Part shown: piece by piece, positions 53,904 through 62,404 of the stretch | How the letters are laid out: the number at the start of each line of letters is the position of its first letter | Position numbering within the stretch: position 1 is the first letter of the stretch | Assembly (NCBI GenBank): GCA_934277435.1 | Contig: CAKQUE010000001.1 | Location: 186,001 to 250,000, forward strand | Reading direction: 5' to 3' | Length of the DNA: 64,000 bases | Source of the DNA: an uncultured Alphaproteobacteria bacterium | GTDB taxonomy: Bacteria; Pseudomonadota; Alphaproteobacteria; RF32; CAG-239 | Notes under the pieces: generated by a model | What the model was told of the DNA's origin: nothing | Seen by the model: the letters and a program-made list of their open reading frames with translations, nothing else | The model's database searches: none | Position numbers and translations under genes: made by a program

Positions 53904-54971
53904 ATGACAAAGAAAAAAATTGATAATCAGCGCTATCTGCTGTTTTTGTGCGTGTTTTTGATTTGCGCTGGTTTTTTGTATGTACTACGTTCGGTGCTGT
54001 TGCCGTTTGTGGTTGGTATTGTATTGGCCTATTTTTTGGACCCGCTGGTTAGCAAGGTTTCTAAAAACAGCTGTACTTCACGCACAGTTGCCACTACTAT
54101 TGTTATGGGAATAGCGCTTTTAATTTTATTGCCGCTTTTAATTTTGCTGTGCAGCGCTGTATTTTCACAGGCGGCGGAATATGCGGCAAAACTTCCGGAA
54201 TATGCTCGCTCTTTTGCGCAAAGAATATTACCGCTTTTGGGCGAAATTAAAGAACATTTTGGCTTGAATTACGGCAATGTGGAAAATGTGCTGCAAGAAA
54301 ATATGACAAACTATTTGAAAATAGTCGGCAAAGTTTTGCAAAGCATTGTCAGCAATGGGGTTGCATTTATTAATATTCTGTCTTTATTGCTTATTTCTCC
54401 GGTGGTGGCGTTTTATATGCTGAGAGATTGGCATAAGTTTACGGCAAAAATTCAGGGATTAATTCCACAAAAACATAAGCAGACAGTGCTTGCCGGTATG
54501 CAAGAAGTTAATCGTATAATTTCTGGTTATTTAAGAGGACAGGCTTTGGTTTGTTTGTGTCTAGGAAGCTATTATTCTTTCGGCTTATGGCTGGTGGGGT
54601 TGGAAATGGGCGTGTTTGTCGGCTTTTTGGCCGGTATTATCTCGTTTATACCTTATGTGGGCAGTATATCTGGATTTTTAATGGCTATGGCACTTGTTAT
54701 CACTCAATATGGCACATTGCCGAAGATTGCGGCAGTTTTGGTTGTGTTCGGAATCGGACAATTTGTGGAAGGAAACTTTTTAACTCCGAAGCTGGTGGGT
54801 GAAAATATCGGTTTGCATCCAGTTTGGGTGATGTTTGCTTTGTTGGCCGGCGGAGTGCTTTTAGGTTTGCTGGGAATGATAATCGCCGTGCCGTGTGCAG
54901 CCATTATTGGCGTTTTATTAAAATATTTAATTAAAAATTATAAGCAAAGCTCAATGTATTTAGATAGTTAA
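53904..54971 (+). CDS. AI-2E/PerM family permease
   Basis: A 355-residue inner-membrane protein with about eight helices. Marks: VLLPFVVGIVLAYFLDPLV near the N-terminus, LLISPVVAFYMLRDW, GYLRGQALVCLCLG, and GIISFIPYVGSISG with the late LLGMIIAVPCAAI. The family includes AI-2 exporter TqsA and other efflux proteins; substrate unknown here. ATG 53904 lies four bases after the DUF2066 stop; the open frame starts at a TTG at 53901. It overlaps the next convergent gene by four bases. Confidence 0.88.
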   Translation: MTKKKIDNQRYLLFLCVFLICAGFLYVLRSVLLPFVVGIVLAYFLDPLVSKVSKNSCTSRTVATTIVMGIALLILLPLLILLCSAVFSQAAEYAAKLPEYARSFAQRILPLLGEIKEHFGLNYGNVENVLQENMTNYLKIVGKVLQSIVSNGVAFINILSLLLISPVVAFYMLRDWHKFTAKIQGLIPQKHKQTVLAGMQEVNRIISGYLRGQALVCLCLGSYYSFGLWLVGLEMGVFVGFLAGIISFIPYVGSISGFLMAMALVITQYGTLPKIAAVLVVFGIGQFVEGNFLTPKLVGENIGLHPVWVMFALLAGGVLLGLLGMIIAVPCAAIIGVLLKYLIKNYKQSSMYLDS

Positions 54972-55837
54972 AAATTTCGGCCTTTAGCGCGTAAACGAGA
55001 ATATTTGAATATATTATTTTCCACTTGGATTTGATGTTCTTGTTTGCGCGCATAAAAGTCTGCAGCTTCCATATCGTTGTTGACAATAGAAAGGTATTCC
55101 AATTCTTGGTAGATGGATAATTTTGCGCGGCAGGTTTTTATGCGACCTAACCCACAATGTCCTAAAACTTCTATTTTTTGTAGTAAAAGTTCAGCTCGTT
55201 CGTCAGGAGATAAACTTTCTTTTAACTGTTGGTCTATATTGGCAACTTTTTGACAAGCCAGTGAATTGCGATGTCGTTTTTTTTCTTCTGCCGACATTTT
55301 TTTTAGTGCAGCCCCTTCTTGTTTGTCTGGATAATCATCATCTGAAAGTTTGCTCCTGATAACAGATAAAAGTTCGTGCTTCAAATGATATGTACCTTTT
55401 GGCGAGTGCTGTTTAACCAGCATGGCGGTGTATCTTAAATCAGAAATATTATTTTTGTTTAAAAGAGGAAGCCGTTTGCTTATGGTATTTAAAAATGCGT
55501 TATCGTCATCTATAAATTTTTCACGTCCGATTAAAACAAGGTTATACATTTCTGCTCTAACATTGCGGGGTAAACTTTTTTCATCGGCCAATTTTTCATA
55601 ATCTGTAATAATTTTTTTATCAGCCGGAGTTCCGGTACGTTCTTCATCTTCAGAAATTAAGTCAACCAAGGCAGTTGTAGCTGTATCAAAGTTTTTGTAG
55701 GGCTCGAATTCTGTTTCCGAAAGATTGTCTTTCAATTTTTGCAAGGCCAAGACCGACAAATTATTGCCGGCAGTATCGAATCTTTCAAAAAAACGATGTT
55801 TTAAGTAGTTTGCAATTAAAGTTTTTTTAGAAGCCAT
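54968..55837 (-). CDS. Hypothetical helical protein
   Basis: A 289-residue, charged, probably cytosolic and mostly helical protein. No signal, membrane helix or family motif seen. Clusters of Lys/Arg and Glu (KKMSAEEKKRHRNSLAC) and two Cys in LGHCGLGRIKTC stand out. It lies two bases from the GNAT gene on the same strand, so the two are likely co-transcribed. Some alphaproteobacteria have the DnaA-like hda gene after PerM, but this is not related to it. Confidence 0.55.
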   Translation of the reverse strand: MASKKTLIANYLKHRFFERFDTAGNNLSVLALQKLKDNLSETEFEPYKNFDTATTALVDLISEDEERTGTPADKKIITDYEKLADEKSLPRNVRAEMYNLVLIGREKFIDDDNAFLNTISKRLPLLNKNNISDLRYTAMLVKQHSPKGTYHLKHELLSVIRSKLSDDDYPDKQEGAALKKMSAEEKKRHRNSLACQKVANIDQQLKESLSPDERAELLLQKIEVLGHCGLGRIKTCRAKLSIYQELEYLSIVNNDMEAADFYARKQEHQIQVENNIFKYSRLRAKGRNF

Positions 55838-55838
55838 A

Positions 55839-56276
55839 TTATAAATCCTTAACCATTTTCAAGAAAGTAATGCCTTGTTCGTCAAAAATATCACCTTCCG
55901 CATGATAGCCTAATTTTTCATAAAAGCCGACAACAGAGAGCATAGCGTGCATAACTATTTGGCTATATCCGGCTTCTTTGGCACGTTTTTCGGCATATTT
56001 AACCAGCTCTCGTCCCACGCCTTCTCCTCGGTATACAGTGTCAACGGCAACTTGCATTAAACGGATTTTTTCATTATCCAGCGGGGCGAGAATTAAACCG
56101 CCGACAAGTTTGTCATCAAGCTGCTCAATGCAGCCAATATGCAGATAATTGGCTTCTTTAGCGCGAAACGAATCCAAAAATTTTAAGCCCAGTGGTTCCA
56201 ATAGAATTTTATAACGCAATTCTACAAGCTCGTTATAGCGAGAAGAACCAAAATCAATATCAATCATTTTGCGCAT
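55839..56276 (-). CDS. GNAT-family N-acetyltransferase
   Basis: A 145-residue acetyltransferase. The acetyl-CoA pyrophosphate-binding motif is VDTVYRGEGVGRELVKYAEKRA (A motif, about residues 80-101), with the preceding LMQVAV strand and a C-terminal VGFYEKLGYHAEG. Substrate unknown. GGGAG eight bases upstream supports ATG 56276. Confidence 0.88.
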   Translation of the reverse strand: MRKMIDIDFGSSRYNELVELRYKILLEPLGLKFLDSFRAKEANYLHIGCIEQLDDKLVGGLILAPLDNEKIRLMQVAVDTVYRGEGVGRELVKYAEKRAKEAGYSQIVMHAMLSVVGFYEKLGYHAEGDIFDEQGITFLKMVKDL

Positions 56277-56350
56277 AATTTTAACTCCCTTATAATTTTG
56301 TATAATTAAAACATATTTTTGGCTATATTACAATAGCTATTTACCGGAGT

Positions 56351-57049
56351 TTATAATTTAAAATAAAGAACAAGCGTGCAGGCTTTATCAGAATTGCATA
56401 CTTTGCAAAAATTATGAATTTCATTTGGCTTGGCTGAAGTGATTTTAATGCTCTTAGCATTATATCCATGATAGCTATCGTCACTAGCGCGGCTTTGCAC
56501 TCCTTTTATATATGATGAAAAAGCTTGTGCTTGCTCTAAGAAAGTGACGCAGTATTGCTGTGACAACCTACTGGATTTTTCGGAGTTGAAAATATTGAAA
56601 ATCAAAAGATATTCTAAAGCTGAATATTGCTTGTTCTGGTCAAATTCGTCTGTCCATTTACTTTCTGTAAAGTAGATATGTATATTATTATCAGCAAAAT
56701 CCTTGATATGGTAATTTGTTAATTTCTTCATACCATCTGGAATTACTCCCATGGCGTCCATAATTGCGGCTGTTGGCACTGCTTTGACAGTTCTGTTATA
56801 TTCACGTAAAAAATCATCTTTTAGATTTATACATTGCATAAACAATTCGGCGATTTGCTGTTTTTGCCTGCTGATTTTCCACATTTCTATAGCTTTGGAA
56901 TAGCCAGCAAGACCGCCGACACTTAGCACACCGATAATAGCAAGCACGCCCAGCATCTCTATCATACTTCGTCCGTACTGCGTGTCATCTGCTATCAAAC
57001 GAAAAACGCTGCTTTTTGTTAAACTCTTTTCCAAATTTTTGAATATCAT
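56351..57049 (-). CDS. Type IV prepilin-like protein (second copy)
   Basis: A 232-residue protein with the class III signal: a 26-residue charged leader ending in Gly, then RSMIEMLGVLAIIGVLSVGG with Glu at +5. The rest has four Cys (QYCVTFLE, FCKVC, KACTL) suited to a D-loop disulfide. AGGAAG precedes the ATG. It resembles the ORF at 3469 in the signal and overall plan, and like it follows a structured leader RNA (57084-57259). No pilus assembly genes are nearby. Confidence 0.82.
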   Translation of the reverse strand: MIFKNLEKSLTKSSVFRLIADDTQYGRSMIEMLGVLAIIGVLSVGGLAGYSKAIEMWKISRQKQQIAELFMQCINLKDDFLREYNRTVKAVPTAAIMDAMGVIPDGMKKLTNYHIKDFADNNIHIYFTESKWTDEFDQNKQYSALEYLLIFNIFNSEKSSRLSQQYCVTFLEQAQAFSSYIKGVQSRASDDSYHGYNAKSIKITSAKPNEIHNFCKVCNSDKACTLVLYFKL

Positions 57050-57083
57050 CTCAACTTCCTTACTATCATTTTGATATCACAAC

Positions 57084-57108
57084 AAAAAAGCCGCTTGATG
57101 AGAGCGAC
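57084..57108 (-). terminator. Intrinsic terminator at the end of the second leader RNA
   Basis: On the minus strand GTCGCT, loop CTCATCA, AGCGGC (57108-57090), then T6 (57089-57084). It sits 35 bases before the prepilin-like start codon. Confidence 0.75.
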
Positions 57109-57259
57109 TGGAAGTTGGTAACCACAACTAGATGGTGCAGTATATTGCATAATATATTTTACTGCCTTCCAGCCAAAACCAGAAAGCATGCAAAATTATC
57201 GTCTTTACACAAGACGCTAGTTGAGGGGTTACCACACCCCGAACAGGCCATCACCTGTC
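57084..57259 (-). ncRNA. Second structured pseudoknotted leader RNA with terminator
   Basis: On the minus strand: hairpin a ACAGG/CCTGT (57258-57254 with 57247-57243); hairpin b GGGG/CCCC (57240-57237 with 57228-57225), whose loop TGGTAA (57234-57229) is complementary to TTACCA at 57121-57116; and the long stem CAACTAG/CTAGTTG (57223-57217 with 57131-57125) enclosing CGTCTT/AAGACG and GCAGTA/TACTGC hairpins. A terminator follows directly. Order and spacing match the element at 3252-3442, with different helix sequences. Both have GGTT...AAC(A/T)TCC just before the terminator. Confidence 0.65.
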
Positions 57260-57384
57260 TATTTGCAAGTTTAATAAATCTGCGCAGAAAAGTAAAGATG
57301 TTTTCAAAACTTGCCTGACTAAATGTTTTACCTATTGATTAAAGAAAAAAAATAAATTATCTTGGCGCAAGAAAAGGAGAAATT

Positions 57385-59187
57385 ATGTTTGATTTAAGTT
57401 TAATCCGCAATTTTGCTATTATTGCCCATATTGACCATGGAAAATCCACCATCGCCGACCGCTTGATTGAATATTGCGGCGGTTTGCAGCATCGTGAAAT
57501 GACTGAGCAGGTATTGGATTCAATGGATATTGAAAAAGAACGCGGCATAACCATTAAGGCGCAGACTGTGCGTTTGAACTATCAGGCTAAAGACGGAAAA
57601 ACTTATCAGCTAAATTTGATTGACACTCCGGGGCACGTTGATTTTACTTATGAAGTTTCTCGTTCACTGGCTTCATGCGAAGGCTCTGTGCTGGTTGTTG
57701 ATGCCACGCAAGGAGTGGAAGCGCAGACTTTGGCAAATGTGTATTTGGCTTTGGATAACAACCATGAAATTGTTACGGCGCTTAATAAAATTGATTTGCC
57801 GTCCGCCGAACCGGAAAAAGTAAAACAGCAAATAGAAGATGTGATTGGCTTGGACGCTTCCGATGCAGTTGAAGTTTCTGGCAAAACAGGTTTTGGTATT
57901 GATAATTTACTGGAAGAAATTGTGCATAAACTTCCGGCGCCGACCGGAGATGAAAACGCTCCGCTTAAAGCTTTATTGATTGACAGCTGGTATGATTCTT
58001 ATTTGGGTGTGATTATTTTGGTGCGGGTTAAAGATGGCGTGCTGCGTAAAAAACAAAATATTCGCATGATGTCGCACGGTACCGATTATATAATTGATAA
58101 AATTGGTATTTTTACGCCAAAAATGAAAGATGTTGAGGCGCTTTATCCGGGGGAAGTAGGATTTATTACCGCTAGTATTAAAAGTGTAGAAGACTGTAAA
58201 GTCGGCGATACAATTACAGATAATAAAGCGCCTTGTACAGAGCCGCTTACCGGTTTTAAACCATCGGTTTCGGTAGTGTTTTGTTCTATTTTTCCAGTAG
58301 ACAGCAGTCAGTACGGCGCGCTGAAAGACGCTTTGGCTAAATTAAAACTGAATGACGCAAGCATAAATTATCAACCGGAAAATTCAACAGCTTTAGGCTT
58401 GGGTTTCCGCTGTGGATTTTTAGGTTTGCTGCATATGGATATTATTCAGGAGCGAATCGGCAGAGAGTTTGATTTAGACATCATTACAACAGCTCCGTCA
58501 GTAGCTTACAAAATCTATTTGTCCAATGGCTCGCAAATGATGCTGCATAATCCGGCTGATATGCCAGATGTTTCGACGATTAAAATGATTGAGGAGCCAA
58601 TGGTGCAGGCCACAATCATGGTTCCGGACACTTATTTGGGTTCGGTTTTGAAACTTTGCACCGAACGACGCGGCGAACAAGAGGATTTGACATATGTCGG
58701 TAATCGCGCCATGGTGGTATATAAAATTCCGCTAAGCGAGATTGTTTTTGATTTTTATGACCGTTTGAAATCGATTACCAGCGGATATGCCAGTTTTAAT
58801 TATGAACTGGTCGGCTATGCGCAGTCAGATTTAGTAAAAGTGCAGATTTTGATTAACGAAGAGCCAGTTGATGCTTTGTCGTTTTTGTGCCACCGTTCCG
58901 AAGCCGAATCCAGAGGGCGGCAGATTTGCGGACGTTTGAAAGATTTAATTCCGAAGCATTTATTCAAGATTCCTTTGCAAGCAGCTATCGGTGGGCGAAT
59001 CGTGGCGCGCGAAACAATTTCGGCTTTACGTAAAGATGTGACGGCTAAGTGTTACGGCGGTGATATTACCCGTAAGCGCAAGTTGCTGGATAACCAAAAG
59101 AAAGGTAAACAGCGTATGCGCCAATTCGGCAAAGTGGAAGTGCCGCAGTCAGCCTTTATTGAAGCTTTGCGAATCGGTGATAACTGA
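57385..59187 (+). CDS. lepA: Elongation factor 4 (LepA)
   Basis: A 600-residue translational GTPase that binds stalled or starting ribosomes. The G1 motif is AHIDHGKS at residues 14-21, G3 DTPGHVDF, G4 NKID; later domains include LGFRCGFLGLLHMDIIQERI and the LepA-specific C-terminal LRKDVTAKCYGGDITRKRKLL. AAGGAG precedes the ATG. Monocistronic. Confidence 0.98.
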   Translation: MFDLSLIRNFAIIAHIDHGKSTIADRLIEYCGGLQHREMTEQVLDSMDIEKERGITIKAQTVRLNYQAKDGKTYQLNLIDTPGHVDFTYEVSRSLASCEGSVLVVDATQGVEAQTLANVYLALDNNHEIVTALNKIDLPSAEPEKVKQQIEDVIGLDASDAVEVSGKTGFGIDNLLEEIVHKLPAPTGDENAPLKALLIDSWYDSYLGVIILVRVKDGVLRKKQNIRMMSHGTDYIIDKIGIFTPKMKDVEALYPGEVGFITASIKSVEDCKVGDTITDNKAPCTEPLTGFKPSVSVVFCSIFPVDSSQYGALKDALAKLKLNDASINYQPENSTALGLGFRCGFLGLLHMDIIQERIGREFDLDIITTAPSVAYKIYLSNGSQMMLHNPADMPDVSTIKMIEEPMVQATIMVPDTYLGSVLKLCTERRGEQEDLTYVGNRAMVVYKIPLSEIVFDFYDRLKSITSGYASFNYELVGYAQSDLVKVQILINEEPVDALSFLCHRSEAESRGRQICGRLKDLIPKHLFKIPLQAAIGGRIVARETISALRKDVTAKCYGGDITRKRKLLDNQKKGKQRMRQFGKVEVPQSAFIEALRIGDN

Positions 59188-59194
59188 TAATAAC

Positions 59195-59854
59195 TCAGTC
59201 GGCATTGAGCGAGTGTTCAATGTTTTGAAAGTCTTCCTGCACTTTTAGCAGACGGGGATTGTCAATAGGTGTTTTATTTTTTATGGCCGCTAAATCATTT
59301 TGATAGTCAATGAAAGTTTGTTCATAGGCTTTGTCGATATCGGTATAATCAATAGGGGTAAAATCTGTTTCCGGTTTGGTATTTTCTTGCGGAACTTCGG
59401 GTTTTATTTCATCAGTGTGCAGCGGTAGAGGTTTTGAATTCAAATCAGTTTGGTCAACAGTTGTGTGGGGCGCGGTTGGCTTTTGCTCTGGTGTTTTTGC
59501 GGTGGCTTTGAGATTTGCTTCTTGCGGTTGGGGAGGAGCAGGTAATTCTTGTGCTTTTTGCTCGTTTGGTTTAGTGATTTCTACGAATTTATGAGTATGC
59601 TGCTTGGTAGATTTAGATTTTGCGTTGTTTGCAGTCAAGTTTTGGTTTTTACCGGCTTTTTGTTGCATAAGTTTAAGGCGGCGATTTTGTTGCATGATAA
59701 CTTGTTCGGTTGTCGGAATGTTATCTACGGTATTACTGATAGCTTTTGAGGGTATAAAAAAATTAGGTTGCTTTTGTTTGCGCTGATAAGCCGCGTTTAC
59801 GGTGGCTATTCCGGTAATAAAACACAAAATTAAAATGGCTATTAATTTTTTCAT
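59195..59854 (-). CDS. Secreted low-complexity protein, unknown
   Basis: A 219-residue protein with signal peptide (IAILILCFITGIATVNAAY) and a long Pro/Lys/Gln/Thr-rich, probably disordered middle (60-170), followed by a short helical C-terminus. No family. The composition suggests a periplasmic or cell-wall-spanning linker. It lies tail to tail with lepA. Confidence 0.6.
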   Translation of the reverse strand: MKKLIAILILCFITGIATVNAAYQRKQKQPNFFIPSKAISNTVDNIPTTEQVIMQQNRRLKLMQQKAGKNQNLTANNAKSKSTKQHTHKFVEITKPNEQKAQELPAPPQPQEANLKATAKTPEQKPTAPHTTVDQTDLNSKPLPLHTDEIKPEVPQENTKPETDFTPIDYTDIDKAYEQTFIDYQNDLAAIKNKTPIDNPRLLKVQEDFQNIEHSLNAD

Positions 59855-59941
59855 AACGACTCCTTATGCTTGGATAGTTTAAATATAAAACATTTTTTTT
59901 GTGTTAACGCGGACTTAATAAATTAATGCTAGCCTGAGTTT

Positions 59942-60613
59942 ATGAAAAAGCTGATTTTGAAATTTATATTTTTTTGTTTTTTGTTTTGTCTTTTGCTGTC
60001 AGAAACAGCAATTGCCGCTTCTCGCGCATATTTGCAAAAAAAATGTCGGGAAACCATGAAAAATAATCCTCCAGAAATTTCAATAAATTATAATTATGGT
60101 GAATTGAGTTATAACCATGATTTATCAGCAGAAGAAATAAAACAATTATTCAGCAAAAAAAATAAAGTCCAAGAAAATACCATTTATTATGGTTTGACTT
60201 TGCTGAATTTTTATCAATCTTTTGATATAGAGTATCACAAAGAAAAAAAAGAAAATGATGATTTTATGTGTGTGTTTCCGCGGACAATCAAAATATTTGT
60301 AGGTTTTGCTGACCCGACTATCTATTTGGATAAAACTTTGGAGAACGATAGTTGCTTGCAGCAAAAAACATTACGTCATGAGTTGAATCATTTAGACAAT
60401 GCTCATACTTTTTTGAAGGCCTTAGTTTTGGCTTTAAAAGCAAATATTTCCAAAATTATTATGGATACCGGCCCCGTTTTTGAGGAAGATTCCAACGTAT
60501 ACTTTTCGCAAATCAAAGATTTTACTAATGTGTATAATGAAAAGTGGAAGAAAAACGATGCCTTATTAGATAATTATGAAAATTATCATAAAGAGGCAAA
60601 ACTCTGTCACTAA
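59942..60613 (+). CDS. Secreted protein with HExxH motif
   Basis: A 223-residue protein with a signal peptide (KFIFFCFLFCLLLSETAIAAS). The motif LRHELNHLDNAH near residue 150 is an HExxH zinc signature within a helix; it has a Cys-containing N-terminal half and a charged C-terminus. A secreted zinc metallopeptidase is plausible but the family is not recognised. It is one of several HExxH genes in the window. Confidence 0.6.
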   Translation: MKKLILKFIFFCFLFCLLLSETAIAASRAYLQKKCRETMKNNPPEISINYNYGELSYNHDLSAEEIKQLFSKKNKVQENTIYYGLTLLNFYQSFDIEYHKEKKENDDFMCVFPRTIKIFVGFADPTIYLDKTLENDSCLQQKTLRHELNHLDNAHTFLKALVLALKANISKIIMDTGPVFEEDSNVYFSQIKDFTNVYNEKWKKNDALLDNYENYHKEAKLCH

Positions 60614-60616
60614 AAG

Positions 60617-61288
60617 TTATTTAGAGCAGAAGTTTTTTTCCAGATATTCTAAGCATTCATTAATGTTATCGGCAGCGATGTCGATATATTCGCAGCATTT
60701 GTCATTTGGTTTGCCATGGCAAAGACGCATAGTTTTCATTCCGGCTTTTTTAGCAAATTCCAAATTTGAGTAGCTGTCGTCAATAAACAGGCAATCTTCC
60801 GGTTGATATCCGATTTTTTTGCAGAATTTTAGATAAACATCAGGGCTTTCATTTTTTTTGTAGCAATCAAATTCTTCTACCGAATAAAATTTGCCGGCAA
60901 AAAAGTTATAAAGGCCTATGTGCTTTAAAATGGCGTCACAAGCATCATGCGAACTGGTGGAAAGGATATATTGCGGACAAGGAAGTTTTTCGATGCGTTG
61001 CAAAAGTCCTTCATAAGGTTTTATGGGGTGCAGATTCATTTCTTTGCGTTTGTGATAAGCATCAAACATATCTTTGGGAGAAATGCCGAATTTTTGCACA
61101 AAAATTTCACCGCCGTCGCGGTAAGTGCGATATGATTCGGTAACCATGGCTTTAGCGGTTTGAAAATCCAAAGGTAAGTTTAAATCTTCAATAGCGGCTT
61201 TGGCGGTAATTTCATCTAATAGATTATGAAATTCCGGAGTTTCACGATATAAAGTGTTGTCTAAATCCCAAACGATTACTTTTTGCAT
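60617..61288 (-). CDS. HAD-family pyrimidine 5'-nucleotidase-like hydrolase
   Basis: A 223-residue HAD protein. Motif I is VWDLDNTLY at residues 6-14, motif II YILSTSSHDA, motif III Lys in YKKNESPDVY, and motif IV LFIDDSYSNLEFAKKAG. The arrangement and YRTYRDGG cap resemble the SSM1/pyrimidine 5'-nucleotidase group. It probably dephosphorylates a small nucleotide or sugar phosphate. Confidence 0.84.
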   Translation of the reverse strand: MQKVIVWDLDNTLYRETPEFHNLLDEITAKAAIEDLNLPLDFQTAKAMVTESYRTYRDGGEIFVQKFGISPKDMFDAYHKRKEMNLHPIKPYEGLLQRIEKLPCPQYILSTSSHDACDAILKHIGLYNFFAGKFYSVEEFDCYKKNESPDVYLKFCKKIGYQPEDCLFIDDSYSNLEFAKKAGMKTMRLCHGKPNDKCCEYIDIAADNINECLEYLEKNFCSK

Positions 61289-61410
61289 TTTTTATTCCTC
61301 ATAATTAAATCGTCTATAAAAATAGCATAAAAAGAAATGAGGTCAAGCTGAATCCGTCAAACTTTAAATTAAAATATTCGCGCATATATAAACGGGGGAA
61401 GGAGATTAAA

Positions 61411-61674
61411 ATGAAAAGGATAAAAAATATTTGGCTGATAGGTATTTGGACAATGATTTCGGTTTTTAGCTATCATAGTTTTGATACTTCTGAAAATTAT
61501 TTGCGTTCAGAAGATAATAAGACAAAGAAAGAGAGTAAGGCTTTATTGGAAATTAAACAAAAAAATAAAGATGCTGCCGACGCATCTTTATTTAGGGCTA
61601 AAAAAATTGAAACAGTAGACGAAAAAGTTATTTTAAAGCCAACTCAGCCAGTTTTTTATCAATCAGCGGAATAA
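61411..61674 (+). CDS. Small membrane-anchored protein, unknown
   Basis: An 87-residue protein with one N-terminal transmembrane helix (about residues 7-20) and a charged tail. GGAAGGAG is placed well before the ATG, which supports translation. Its last 47 bases overlap the convergent cmk gene. No family recognised. Confidence 0.55.
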   Translation: MKRIKNIWLIGIWTMISVFSYHSFDTSENYLRSEDNKTKKESKALLEIKQKNKDAADASLFRAKKIETVDEKVILKPTQPVFYQSAE

Positions 61675-62302
61675 TGACTTTAAGCGAATCTTCTAACTGA
61701 AAATTTGAGGTGTCAATTGTCACTGCATCTGGAGCCGGTTTTAGCGGGGCGGTGCTACGGTTTTGATCGCGGTCGTCGCGGGCTTTCATATCGGCAAAGA
61801 CTTGTTCAAAAGAAATTTTGTGTCCGGCATTGTTAAGATCACGGCAGCGGCGCTGAGCTCTGATAGTTAAATCGGCTATAACATAAAGTTTTAAATCGGC
61901 TTGAGGACAAATAACCGTTCCGGTATCGCGTCCGTCATAAATAACGCCGTCGGCAGGTGTGCCGTCTGCAAAAACAGGGTTGTTGGCAAAGTTTTTTTGC
62001 ATGGCGAGAAGAGCGGAACGCACTTGTGGATAAGCTGAAACTATCGAAGCAGCTTTACTGCCAACATCAGAGCGAAAATCTTTGTTTGTAGATAAAGCCA
62101 TCATTTTAGGAAAAGTTAGATTTGCAGCTATTTCGGCGGCTTTGTTTTCATCATTTAAATCATTACCATCTAAAACCATTTGCAAACCGACGGCGCGATA
62201 CACCATTCCGGTGTCAAAATAGGCCATTTTGTATTTTTTAGCCAAAGCCGCGGCGATTGTTCCTTTTCCTGAACCAGCAGGTCCGTCAATGGTGATAATC
62301 AT
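61628..62302 (-). CDS. cmk: Cytidylate kinase
   Basis: A 224-residue NMP kinase that phosphorylates CMP and dCMP. The P-loop is GPAGSGKGT at residues 6-14, followed by the CMP-specific DTGMVYRAVGL, and later GRDTGTVICPQADLKLYV and RAQRRCRDL. GGAGG precedes the ATG. The 3' end overlaps the small gene on the other strand. Confidence 0.96.
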   Translation of the reverse strand: MIITIDGPAGSGKGTIAAALAKKYKMAYFDTGMVYRAVGLQMVLDGNDLNDENKAAEIAANLTFPKMMALSTNKDFRSDVGSKAASIVSAYPQVRSALLAMQKNFANNPVFADGTPADGVIYDGRDTGTVICPQADLKLYVIADLTIRAQRRCRDLNNAGHKISFEQVFADMKARDDRDQNRSTAPLKPAPDAVTIDTSNFQLEDSLKVIIPLIDKKLAELALK

Positions 62303-62404
62303 TCTTTTTCCTCCGATAAAATTTGATATATTATAGATTAATTAACATATATGCCGTATACTTACAAAATAAAAGTGGATTTATACAATGTTTTTTGGCC
62401 AAAG

